Part shown: in pieces, positions 26,317 through 35,702 of the stretch
Layout of the letters: each line of letters starts with the position of its first letter
Numbering within the stretch: position 1 is the stretch's first letter
Assembly: GCF_037027585.1 (NCBI RefSeq)
Contig: NZ_JAXCLE010000003.1
Location: 197,656-261,655 of the forward strand
DNA length: 64,000 bases
Direction: 5' to 3'
DNA from: Solibacillus ferritrahens
GTDB lineage: Bacteria > Bacillota > Bacilli > Bacillales_A > Planococcaceae
Made by a program: the position numbers and the translations under genes
Notes under the pieces: generated by a model
Told to the model about the DNA's origin: nothing
Databases searched by the model: none
What the model saw: the letters and a program-made list of their open reading frames with translations, nothing else

Positions 26317-27237
26317 TTAAAATAAAGCTAGTTGTTCCGGAATGTTACGGTTAAAGGAACGGTTAAATAATTTTTCGAATTCTTCCCAACTATCACTTGC
26401 ACGCATTAGTGTAGTAGTGGAGGTGATTTGCTTTTCTAAGTGATTTAATCCGACCTCTGATGATAACCATTGATGGATTTTTTCATTTTTTGATTTACGT
26501 TCACGAACTTCTCTCATTACATCATCTGGTAAAAAACTGTAGATAAATTCGTTGGTAATTTTGGCTACTGTGTGAGGTCGTTGACTGCTACCAGTATACT
26601 CCCAACCTTTTAAACGATAAATTTCTTTATAGAATTCTTCTGGGAATTTTCGTTCCCATGGTCGAAATAGTTCTTCAACATACAAATCTAATAATTTTTG
26701 TAGTGCATTTTTTTCACGTATATCTTGGTAACCTGTTATTTCATCAATTAAAGCATTAATTCCCACTTTAGAAAAAGCTAAAGTGATATTATATAGTCTA
26801 TCAGCTAATTCTTTTTGATAGCTCATGCCAGGTTTATCGAAAATACCATCGTTTTTTGCTCTATAAAAAGCATCTGATAAATCTACTAATAGAGTAGCTT
26901 TGAAGGCATGGAAGTTGTTTCCTCCTTCTGGTGGTATGATTTTTTGAACTTTACCGTTACTCGTCTCTTCTAACCATGTTTTTAAATCTTCGCTTAAATA
27001 ATCTTGTATATAATTAGCATTGAGCATTCGAGGTAACGCTAAAGCACCTCCTCCTTTTAATCCCATTGTTCTAGCAGTTCCTCTTAGTGAGAAAACTCGC
27101 TCACCGTTTTCAAGTACGTAACATTCTATGTTTATGTCTGTACCATTGGGTGTCCATTCTCCTTTGTGAGTAGCTTGGATAATTTCAACATTTTTTTCTT
27201 GAATGCCGTCTTGTAAATATTTATCAGAATCTATCAA
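26317..27237 (-). CDS. P63C-domain protein
   Basis: 306 residues. The region ~165-225 (TGYQDIREKNALQKLLDLYVEE, then LFRPWERKFPEEFYKEIYRLKGW) is the P63C domain found in many mobile elements and phages. The N-terminus (30-75: VLENGERVFSLRGTARTMGL) resembles the start of phage regulatory/antirepressor-like proteins. Function unknown. AAGGAGGAG precedes the ATG. It faces the CBASS operon and shares its terminator, so it is not clearly part of it. Confidence 0.8.
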   Translation of the reverse strand: MIDSDKYLQDGIQEKNVEIIQATHKGEWTPNGTDINIECYVLENGERVFSLRGTARTMGLKGGGALALPRMLNANYIQDYLSEDLKTWLEETSNGKVQKIIPPEGGNNFHAFKATLLVDLSDAFYRAKNDGIFDKPGMSYQKELADRLYNITLAFSKVGINALIDEITGYQDIREKNALQKLLDLYVEELFRPWERKFPEEFYKEIYRLKGWEYTGSSQRPHTVAKITNEFIYSFLPDDVMREVRERKSKNEKIHQWLSSEVGLNHLEKQITSTTTLMRASDSWEEFEKLFNRSFNRNIPEQLALF

Positions 27238-27537
27238 AAAATCTCCTCCTTAAATAGTAGTATTATTCTACCATTTGGAATATTTTTTATAAAGTAATGG
27301 ATGGTATACTCACTTAACAGGAAGGTTTCTTCAACACTTAGAAATGTGGACTTTTATTTTACGTGAAAACACATATCCTTGGGTAAAAATGAAAACTAAC
27401 CCTTCAATTTATACATTAATTATTAAATAAGGCTACTGATGGCTTAGATGTAATATCATACAGTACACGGTTCACAAGTATTTCTTTACTTATTTTAAAA
27501 ACCTTTTTTAAGATAGAGAAAGAAAAAGTGCCAAAAT
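27238..27537. other. non-coding stretch between P63C and integrase
   Basis: No open frame with a credible start. AT-rich, with no repeat recognised until the shared integrase terminator at 27538. Confidence 0.5.
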
Positions 27538-27555
27538 ACAAATGTACTTTGGCAC
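27538..27555 (-). terminator. terminator of the full second integrase
   Basis: GTGCC-AAAATACAAATGTACTTT-GGCAC, same as at 20108-20135. On the minus strand it is followed by TTTTTC. Confidence 0.7.
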
Positions 27556-27580
27556 GAATTGAGATTCAACTAATGGTCAT

Positions 27581-28750
27581 TTATGCAGTACGATTAAAAC
27601 GTTTTACTAATATACTGCCTATTTCGGGAATGCAATGAATATACGTATCTACTGTTGTTGCCATGTCTTTGTGACCTAAGAAATGTTGAACGAATTTTAT
27701 ATCTTTCGTTTGATAATAGATGCGAGTAGCACAACTGTGACGTAAGCCGTGAACTGAAACAAGTTTTAGTCCTTGTTGGGTTTGGAACTTATTTAACCAA
27801 GTATTTAACTTGCTGTTAGTATAAAAAGTATTTTTATTGTTTGGGAAGATAAACTGCTTATTACCTTGATGCTCAAGACTTTGCCACTTTAATTGCTCTG
27901 CTTGGAGCTTCTGCCATTTTAATAGTGCTTGGAAAGTCTCCTCATCAATATCAAGTGTTCTTTCTAAAAAGTTTTTCGTAGCTTTAATATAAGGCTTATT
28001 CAATTCGTCCATACCAACTGCTTGATGAATATGGATTTTTTTATTTTGAAAATCAATATCTTGCCATTGCAGTGCAAGAAGCTCTCCTTTGCGTAAGCCT
28101 AAATTTACAAGCAAGAGGAAACTTGCGATTTTTGAACTATCATCTGTTGTTTTTAGTTTTTGAATAAATAAATCTATTTCATCTAATGTATAGAACAATT
28201 TATCACCTTGTGCATTGTCTCTCTTTCTCTCTTCTTTTTTTTCCCATAATCGTAAACCATCAAGTTTAAGGGGATTATTTGGAATGAAATCGTTATATTT
28301 AGCTTGTTCTAAGCATTTATTTAGTTCGATTGCTACTTTTGATGGTTTTTGTAATTTTTCTTTCCATACTTCAAAAGACCGCAAAGTATCTTGGTAAGAA
28401 ATATTTTTAAGCTTTAAATCTCCGTAAAAAGGTAGGATGTGGTTTTTGAAAATCCCTTTAATTTTCCCTAAAGTACTTTTTTCGAGGGAACAATTTTGAA
28501 GGTATTCTTCATAGTAAGAATGATAGAATTGCTCAAATGTAAGGTTTGGATTGTCAGTATCATTTCGTTGTAGCATTTCTGCTTGCTTTTGGGCATAAAA
28601 AGCTTTTGCTTCAGTTTTTGTTTTAAAACCACGCTTTGTAATGTCGATTTGCTTTTTCGTATAAGGATCGATACCCCCATACATTTTCACCATATAATGA
28701 GGAACGCCTCTTTTCATATATTCTTTAACTGCTTTTTCCATTGTTGTCAT
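27581..28750 (-). CDS. tyrosine integrase, second intact copy
   Basis: 389 residues, with AAAGGAG before the ATG. N-terminal arm-binding domain (about 10-60, YMVKMYGGIDPYTKKQIDITKRGFKTK), core-binding domain (70-165), catalytic domain with LRKGELLAL, HGLRHSCATR, LGHKDMATT and TYIHC. Low similarity to the integrase at 17182, so it came from another element. A helix-turn-helix gene lies 34 bp upstream on the same strand, as is usual for excisionase-integrase pairs. A shortened sister copy lies at 20179-20826. Confidence 0.9.
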   Translation of the reverse strand: MTTMEKAVKEYMKRGVPHYMVKMYGGIDPYTKKQIDITKRGFKTKTEAKAFYAQKQAEMLQRNDTDNPNLTFEQFYHSYYEEYLQNCSLEKSTLGKIKGIFKNHILPFYGDLKLKNISYQDTLRSFEVWKEKLQKPSKVAIELNKCLEQAKYNDFIPNNPLKLDGLRLWEKKEERKRDNAQGDKLFYTLDEIDLFIQKLKTTDDSSKIASFLLLVNLGLRKGELLALQWQDIDFQNKKIHIHQAVGMDELNKPYIKATKNFLERTLDIDEETFQALLKWQKLQAEQLKWQSLEHQGNKQFIFPNNKNTFYTNSKLNTWLNKFQTQQGLKLVSVHGLRHSCATRIYYQTKDIKFVQHFLGHKDMATTVDTYIHCIPEIGSILVKRFNRTA

Positions 28751-28784
28751 TAGAATGATCTCCTTTTGTGTTTTCCATTATTTT

Positions 28785-29153
28785 TTATGCTTGTACATTT
28801 TTTAAAAAGTGATTGATTTCCGTTTTGGAGAATCGCTTGCTGCGACCAATTGAATTACCTTTAAGTCCTTGATCAATAAGCTTTTGTAAACTTTTATAGG
28901 AAATTCCGATATAATCGCAAGTTTCCTGAACGTTTAGCCATTCTTTAGCTTCATGCTCATTATGCTGTCCAATTGTTTCACCAAGTTTTTTTTCAAGGTT
29001 TTTATCAGGAGAAAATCCAAGCTTTTTTCCAAGGTAAGAATCAAGTTTTGTATCAAGGATTGATTCAATGTTTTTTTCAAGGATTTTTTCAAGGCTTTGT
29101 GTAATTAAGCTTTCAATTTTTTCTTCAATTGATTTTTCAATAGTTAGTTCCAT
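28785..29153 (-). CDS. excisionase-like DNA-binding protein with coiled N-terminus
   Basis: 122 residues. The C-terminal 50 have a MerR/HTH_17-type DNA-binding fold: WLNVQETCDYIGISYKSLQKLIDQGLKG, then SKRFSKTEINHFLKN. The N-terminal 65 form a charged repeat of IES/LEK units (EKILEKNIESILDTKLDS) with coiled-coil character, in DNA terms a tandem repeat around tcaagg. It probably directs excision with the integrase downstream and may bind the 97-bp repeat array upstream. Confidence 0.75.
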   Translation of the reverse strand: MELTIEKSIEEKIESLITQSLEKILEKNIESILDTKLDSYLGKKLGFSPDKNLEKKLGETIGQHNEHEAKEWLNVQETCDYIGISYKSLQKLIDQGLKGNSIGRSKRFSKTEINHFLKNVQA

Positions 29154-29199
29154 TTGTTAGTTCCTCCGTAATAGGTAGTAGTGTTATTAAGTAATGAAT

Positions 29200-29870
29200 G
29201 TTGCTAAAGTGTTAATACGACATTCTATACACTTGTAGAAAAGATGATTCCAAAAAAAGTGTCGTACACGTCCAATCGGCAGTTATAAAGAATGAAGCTT
29301 GCTGAAGCATTACTACAACACTCTATACACTTGCAGAAAAGATAATTCCAAAAAAAGTGTAGGACACATCCAATTGGCAGTTACAAAGAATGAAGCTTGC
29401 TGAAGCATTACTACAACACTCTATACACTTGCAGAAAAGATAATTCCAAAAAAGTGTAGTACACATCCAATTGGCAGTTACAAAGAATGAAGCTTGCTGA
29501 AGCATTACTACAACACTCTATACACTTGCAGAAAAGATAATTCCAAAAAAAGTGTAGTACACATCCAATCGGCAGTTATAAAGAATGAAGCTTGCTGAAG
29601 CATTACTACAACACTCTATACACTTGCAGAAAAGATAATTCCAAAAAAAGTGTGGTACGCATCCAATTGGCAGTTATAAAGAATGAAGCTTGCTTGCATT
29701 ACTACGACACTCTATACACTTGCAGAAAAGATAATTCCCAAAAAAGTGTGGTACACATCCAATTGGCAGTTATAAAGAATGAAGCTTGCTTGCATTACTA
29801 CGACACTCTATACACTTGCAGAAAGGAAAATTCCCAAAAAAGTGTCGAATACATAGAATCAGCTAATCAT
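29200..29870. repeat. array of seven ~97-bp tandem repeats
   Basis: The landmark CTATACACTTG occurs at 29225, 29322, 29421, 29518, 29616, 29712 and 29808, giving spacings of 97, 99, 97, 98, 96 and 96 bp. Units share TTGCAGAAAAGATAATTCC, an A-rich AAAAAAGTGT(A/C/G)G and GCAGTTA(C/T)AAAGAATGAAGC. They are nearly identical throughout, so it is not a CRISPR array. A 103-codon open frame in the array only reflects the period. Related units occur at 21100-21300. Confidence 0.92.
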
Positions 29871-30117
29871 CATCTTTCTAAGTCGGGCAGAAACCAGAAT
29901 TAGGATTATTCAATTGATTACTTCTAAACATTTGAATTAGGTAGCTATGGTGTTTGATTGGAAACTTTAGATTCGAGGAGAAGGATTACAGAGAGAGGTT
30001 CATCTTGTATTTTAGGGTTGGAACCGACACAAAATGTCATGGTAAGTATATGAAAGTCGATGCTAAACCATCTGAAGTAAAGAAAGTAATTCTTAGGGCG
30101 AACTAGTTACATCTATT

Positions 30118-30770
30118 GAGGTCTAAATACCAATTTCTTTTAATTAACAGTGTTTTTATATTCCATGATACGTGCTAATAAACGTAATGGTATTAGCGGG
30201 CTTAGAGCGAATTAATCTGTAAAGATGGCTTGTAGTAATACGACAGAAAGTAGGTTTACACATGGACTTATACCTGCCTTTAGTTCGAAGGGGGAAACGA
30301 GTGCATGTACACATATAGGAATTTGTTATACACAGTTATCATATTTCAGACGCAATTGTGGCATTCCTGCCGTAAAGCCATTGAAATTCTAAGCCAATAA
30401 ATTCAAACAAATAGGGGGATATAAGAGCATTCAGATCAGCAGATACATTTGAGGTCTAAATGACTTTTTCTTTTTAATTAATAGTGTTTTGATATTCCAT
30501 GGTACGTGCTAGTAAACGAAATAGAATAAGTGGGCATGGAGCGAAAGTAATTCGTAAAGCACGCTTGTAGTAGTACGATAACAGGTAGGCTTACACACGC
30601 ATGAATGTACACCAATACCTGCCTCTAGTTCAAAGGAGGAAACAAGTGTGTGCACACATATAGGAATTTGTTGTACACAGTTGTCACATTTTAGACACAA
30701 ATAGGACATTCCAGTTGTAAAGCCAGCTAAATTATATTCCTTTTAATTAATAGTGTTTTGTATATTTCAC
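30118..30770. repeat. two ~333-bp direct repeats plus partial third
   Basis: GAGGTCTAAAT marks unit starts at 30118 and 30451. Shared blocks include TTTTAATTAA(C/T)AGTGTTTT, CATATAGGAATTTGTT and AAGCCA (30375 and 30720). A partial third start lies at 30737. Units differ at scattered positions, so the duplication is old. No coding frame is conserved between copies. The palindromic centre TGTGTGCACACA sits in unit 2. Confidence 0.8.
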
Positions 30771-30929
30771 AATTGAAATTTGAGCCATACCGCAACCGAA
30801 ATTTCAGTCTGTTTCGATGGACATGATCATTTAAGTAGCTAGTTTTGGCATGCTGGCTCCGTTAACAAATGGCTCAATATTGGGTTGCGATATACAGTTT
30901 TGATTTTATACTGCCAAATAGTTATTTAA

Positions 30930-31345
30930 CATTTATATAACCAATATCGAAAAGGCAAAGGGTGTTTTTCGAATACTAGTGCCGCATTCATATGGAAAAT
31001 GATATAAGTTATACAACAGTTAAATAACATTTATACAACATATATATAACTTATATTGAAAAAGTCATAGGGTGCTTCTCGGATGTTAGTGTCGCATTTA
31101 TATGAAAAAGGACATAAGTTATATAACATTTAAACAACAATTATATAACTTATATACAACTGTTATATAAGTTTGAAGAAAATTCAATAGGGAGAGAATG
31201 ACCGAAAAAACTACAATTAGATTCTTCCAATGAAAAAGCTCATTCAGAGTAAAATAATGCAATAAAGTTATATAACAATTATATAACTTATGCCAAAAAC
31301 AATATAAGTTATATAACATTTATACAACTTATATCAAAAAAGCCA
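30930..31345. repeat. AT-rich iteron-like cluster
   Basis: The perfect palindrome GTTATATAAC occurs at about 31118, 31267 and 31310, with many near matches (ATATAACTTATAT, TTATATAAGTTT). Two ~108-bp units (30935 on and 31045 on) share GGGTG-TTCT/TTTC and TAGTG(C/T)CGCATT. A very AT-rich stretch follows (31500-31610). This is the appearance of a replication origin or maintenance site; inferred. The stretch 31350-32008 holds no gene. Confidence 0.65.
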
Positions 31346-32008
31346 GAGAGGTTTCTTGAGTATTCAAGTTACATTTATAAAAATTAAGGGATAATTGTTG
31401 GAAGAAAATGACTAGGGAAACTATTAAATAATTATTCCAGTATAAATGGGGTTATATAGCTATGGAAGGACTCGACTAAAAAAACTATTATTTGATTCCT
31501 CCAAGGATTTTAGCCTAATTAAAGCCTAAAATCCGAAAAAAAAAAGATAAAAAAATCCTAAAAAAATTTAAAATTTTTTATCAAGAATCCTTTATTATCA
31601 AGAGTTGAGTGGCATTTTTACTTAGGCAATATCCCCCTAACCAATCGCTTACACGTAAAGGAAATAGTGCTTTTGAAGTCTGTTCATCTGTATAGTAATA
31701 GGTACGTTACAGTTTTGAGGATTTGGTTATTTGTGGGTATAATTTAATTCTCCGTAATCACAATTGATGAATGTAAAAGAGCTGGTACCCGCAAATTCTA
31801 ATAATAAAGCTAAACGAGCAGATGAAAGCAGAAAGGGCATCTATGACTATTTCAGAAGTTTTTTATTGTGTAGATATTCCTATTACTGCTTTGTTATTAT
31901 TAAAGTAGTAATTGGAATCATAGTGACTTAATACACACTGCATAGGAATCATTTTCATGTAAAATTTAAATACTTGTTGACTGGGAAAAATCATAAGTAG
32001 GTGAAAAA

Positions 32009-33631
32009 ATGACAGCAATCGAAATCCTATCTTTGCCGTTTAAGCAAGATAGTATTAATCAAATAAGTAACAAAGAACAATATTTAAATTACCCAGTTAT
32101 TTATGTGCTGAACGGCAACAAAGAGGCTTATATTGGAGAAACTGTATATTTTAAAAATCGAATGAAAGCACATTTAAAAACTCGTAAAAATATTGATCAA
32201 ATCAATCTCATCAAGCATGATGAATTTAATAGATCCGCAACATTTCATTTAGAAACTAAGCTTATAAATTACTTCCTTGGTGATGAAAAATATACACTCC
32301 AAAACAAAAGTAAAACGGCTAGTGATTTTACGCACAACTATTACAACAAAGCGTACTACGATAAACAATTATTTAAAGAACTATGGCAGAAATTATATGA
32401 ACAAAAGCTTGTCAATCATGAGCTGCATACAATTGAAAACAAAGACATTTTTAAATTATCACCTTTCAAAGAATTATCCTTAGAACAACTCGAATTAAAA
32501 GAAAAAGTACTCGAATTTTGTGAAAAACAAGTACAAGCAACTACATCTGAATATGGCAGCCTATTAGTGATAGAAGGTGAAGCTGGTGTAGGCAAAAGCG
32601 TTGTTTTAAGTTCAATTTTTAACACGATACAAGAACGAGCTGAAGAAGCATCTTCACCATTGTACAAGACAGAAAACTATTTAGTTGTAAACCATGAGGA
32701 GATGTATAAGACCTATAAAGGAATCGCGAAACAGGTAAAACATCTAAAGGGGAAAAACTTTTCGAAGCCAACACCATTAGTAAACACTCTTCAAAAAGAG
32801 CAGAAAAAAGCGGACATTATTTTTGTAGATGAAGCTCACTTATTGTTAACCAAACCAGATACTTATAATAATTTTCATGGAAACAATCATCTTGAGGAAC
32901 TTTTAAAGCTGGCAAAAGTAGTCGTTATTATTTATGACCAAGATCAAGTACTTAAGTTGAAAAGCCTATGGGGAGCGGCTACATTAGAGCAACTAAAAAA
33001 GTTAAGCACATACCAGGAGGAATATCAGTTATCAAACCAGTTCCGTATGCAGGCAAATGATGAGGTAATTAATTGGATTAATGCATTTAAACGTAAGCAA
33101 GTGCTGCCACTACCTCATGATGAGAACTATGAATTTAAAGTGTTTGAAACGATGAAAGCTATGCACGAAAAAATAAAGGCTCAAAATCATCAATTTGGAT
33201 TAAGCCGTGTCGTTTCAACATTTGATTATCTACATAAAAAAGATGGTGGCACATATTATGTGAACGAATCAAATGGCGAATACAAAATGCCTTGGAACAC
33301 AACAAGTACGAAATACACTTGGGCTGAGAAACCTGAAACAATTCATGAAGCTGGCTCTATTTATACAATTCAAGGTTTTGATTTAAATTACGTTGGTGTT
33401 GTGCTTGGTCCTTCTGTACAATACGATGTTGCTAAAGATGAGATCGTTATTGATACGAGTAAGTATATGGACAAAGGTGCTTATACAGGTATGGAAGGTA
33501 TTACCAAAGTAAATGAAGCAAAAGAAAAAATCGTCTTAAATTCCATCAATATTTTAATGAAGCGTGGCATTAAAGGGCTTTATATTTATGCAAGTGATGA
33601 AGCGTTGAGAAAAAAATTACTGTCATATTAA
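32009..33631 (+). CDS. GIY-YIG nuclease fused to DUF2075 helicase-like NTPase
   Basis: 540 residues. N-terminus: GIY-YIG endonuclease (VIYVLNGNKEAYIGET at 30-45, R51). Central and C-terminal: DUF2075 superfamily 1-type ATPase with Walker A GEAGVGKS (190-197), Walker B FVDEAHLLL, LSNQFRMQ and a late motif IYTIQGFDLNYVGVVLG. Proteins with this pairing are common in defence islands and probably cut or unwind foreign nucleic acid; the target is unknown. It is followed by the McrB-like operon after 166 bp. It starts 10 nt after TAGGTGA. Confidence 0.8.
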   Translation: MTAIEILSLPFKQDSINQISNKEQYLNYPVIYVLNGNKEAYIGETVYFKNRMKAHLKTRKNIDQINLIKHDEFNRSATFHLETKLINYFLGDEKYTLQNKSKTASDFTHNYYNKAYYDKQLFKELWQKLYEQKLVNHELHTIENKDIFKLSPFKELSLEQLELKEKVLEFCEKQVQATTSEYGSLLVIEGEAGVGKSVVLSSIFNTIQERAEEASSPLYKTENYLVVNHEEMYKTYKGIAKQVKHLKGKNFSKPTPLVNTLQKEQKKADIIFVDEAHLLLTKPDTYNNFHGNNHLEELLKLAKVVVIIYDQDQVLKLKSLWGAATLEQLKKLSTYQEEYQLSNQFRMQANDEVINWINAFKRKQVLPLPHDENYEFKVFETMKAMHEKIKAQNHQFGLSRVVSTFDYLHKKDGGTYYVNESNGEYKMPWNTTSTKYTWAEKPETIHEAGSIYTIQGFDLNYVGVVLGPSVQYDVAKDEIVIDTSKYMDKGAYTGMEGITKVNEAKEKIVLNSINILMKRGIKGLYIYASDEALRKKLLSY

Positions 33632-33797
33632 ATGCAGCGGAATTTAAGTGGTTGGAATAAAGGGAGATTTTAGAGGTAAGTGCACCGTGTAGCAAATTCG
33701 CATGAAAGAGGTGATATATTGTACATGCTTATAATGATTTTTTATAAATGAATTTAAAATGGATGTTAGTTTAGATTATTAGTAAAGGGGTTATTTT

Positions 33798-35702
33798 ATG
33801 GAGTTAAATATATATTTAGTGGGTGCGTTGGCTGATGCAAGAAAATTAAAAGATTTAAATCCAAATTTATCACCAGTGAAGCCTTCTGCTCAATTTAATC
33901 AATTTCAATTTTTTATTGATATTTTAAATATAGATGATATACCTACAGAATATCAGAAGTTATTTATAAATAGATTTGTAGCTGGATATGAAAATAATAT
34001 TAAGAATGCAGAATGGGAGACACTATCAGAGAGCCAAAGTTATTTTAAGGATAATCTATTTGAAGAATTTGCAAAAGATAAATTGTTTATATTTAAGCCT
34101 TATATAGATGAAAATAATTATGGTGATAAGAATATTAAAATTTCTAAGAATACTTTGAAAATAATTAAAAGACCTAAAAATATTTCTTCTACTGCAATTG
34201 GAAGCTTAATCACAATCCCTATATTTAATGATTACAATCAGTTTTCATTTGAAAAAAGACTTTTAGAATCTTCGGCAATTGGAAATTATGATTATCTTGA
34301 TAAAATAACTTCATCATGTTTAGTTTCAGGAGATTATCTATATGGTGATTTTAATGATTTTGAAAAATTAAATGACGGCTGGCATGTTACTGCAGAAAAT
34401 CAAATAAAAAAAATACCTTTAGATTTTGAAGCGTATAAAGATTCGATGATCATAGAGGCTCATGCTATTTATGTTGATTTTGAATTTTTTGACGATGTTA
34501 TTTTACATGAGGGCTTAGCTAAACATGGTCAAGTTGTTACTCTAGATAACAAAATCAAGTTAAAAGAAGTCCAAGAAAACTTAGTAGAAGAAACTGCTGA
34601 ATTATATTCTGAAAATGATTTTTTAGAAAGTCTTTTTAATTATTTAAAATATAAAAATTTAATTTTTGAGAAAAAACATGTAGTTAATTTTCATACAGCC
34701 CTAAAAACTAGAAGACTTGTTATTTTAAGTGGTGCTTCGGGTACAGGTAAATCTCAATTAGTATATAACTATGCTCAATCATTAGGTTTAGTAAATAAAG
34801 ATGCAAATCAATTTAAGATGATTCCTGTTAAGCCAAACTGGAAAGATGATTCGGATTTAATAGGATTTTTAGACACAATTAATAATATTTATAGACCTTC
34901 TGAGTCTGGTTTAGTGGATACTTTAATAGAAGCAAAAAATAATAGAGATAAGCTTTATATAGTTTGTTTTGACGAAATGAATTTAGCAAAAGTTGAACAT
35001 TACTTTTCTCAATTTTTAAGTGTATTGGAACTAGAAGGGGTAGAGCGTAAAATATCTCTATATAGCAAAAAGCTAGTTGGTAGAGTACTCAATGGAGAAC
35101 AATATCCACATGAGTTACCAATTGCATCCAATGTACTGTTTGTTGGAACAATTAATATTGACGAAACAACTCAAACATTGTCGGATAAAGTTTTAGATAG
35201 AAGTAATTTAATTGAATTTAATATTCCTAAAGATCATATTAATAATTGGATTACTATGTTAAATGAAAATCAAATAGAACAAGTAACTAAAGAAAATAAA
35301 AATGATAAAAAAATTGTTGATGTATACCATTTTGATAATTGGTCAAATTATAAAAAAGAGATTAAATTATTAAAAGAAGAAATAGAGATTCTATCAAAAA
35401 TAAATAACCTATTAATTAAAATTGATATTTCTAAAGGCATAGGATTTAGAATTTTGGATCATATAAATTCTTATATGTCTAATTTACCACTTATAAGTGA
35501 TTTAAAAAGAGAAGAAGCATTTGATTTACAAATTGCACAAAAAATAGTACCTAAAATAAGGGGAACAATTGAAGAGTTAGAAACTATTATTGAAAGTAAA
35601 GAATCAATTTTAGAAATTTTTGAAGAGCAGAGGTTTGTAATAACAATTGCTGCTATAAAACGAAAGATGAAAGAGTTGAAGTTGTATGGTTATACATACT
35701 GA
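33798..35702 (+). CDS. McrB-like AAA+ NTPase (type IV restriction)
   Basis: 634 residues. The N-terminal ~290 residues are unassigned and probably bind the DNA target. The motor domain starts at ~300: Walker A SGASGTGKS (312-319), VCFDEMNLAKVEHYFSQFLSVLE, and GTINIDETTQTLSDKVLDRSN, which holds sensor and finger residues. The NIDE form is typical of the McrB branch paired with DUF2357 nucleases. The stop overlaps the next gene by 17 bp. Without a visible EVE or YTH reader, the modified base it senses is unknown. Confidence 0.85.
   Translation: MELNIYLVGALADARKLKDLNPNLSPVKPSAQFNQFQFFIDILNIDDIPTEYQKLFINRFVAGYENNIKNAEWETLSESQSYFKDNLFEEFAKDKLFIFKPYIDENNYGDKNIKISKNTLKIIKRPKNISSTAIGSLITIPIFNDYNQFSFEKRLLESSAIGNYDYLDKITSSCLVSGDYLYGDFNDFEKLNDGWHVTAENQIKKIPLDFEAYKDSMIIEAHAIYVDFEFFDDVILHEGLAKHGQVVTLDNKIKLKEVQENLVEETAELYSENDFLESLFNYLKYKNLIFEKKHVVNFHTALKTRRLVILSGASGTGKSQLVYNYAQSLGLVNKDANQFKMIPVKPNWKDDSDLIGFLDTINNIYRPSESGLVDTLIEAKNNRDKLYIVCFDEMNLAKVEHYFSQFLSVLELEGVERKISLYSKKLVGRVLNGEQYPHELPIASNVLFVGTINIDETTQTLSDKVLDRSNLIEFNIPKDHINNWITMLNENQIEQVTKENKNDKKIVDVYHFDNWSNYKKEIKLLKEEIEILSKINNLLIKIDISKGIGFRILDHINSYMSNLPLISDLKREEAFDLQIAQKIVPKIRGTIEELETIIESKESILEIFEEQRFVITIAAIKRKMKELKLYGYTY

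Noticed and set aside
29200..29870. Possible CRISPR array
   Set aside because: Units are similar over their whole ~97 bp; there are no unique spacers and no cas genes.
29592..29903. 103-codon open frame with internal repeats
   Set aside because: It only follows the 96-bp period of the tandem array, which keeps frame by chance; no ribosome site.
30509..30709. 66-codon minus-strand open frame
   Set aside because: Falls in the 333-bp repeat and is not kept in the other copy.
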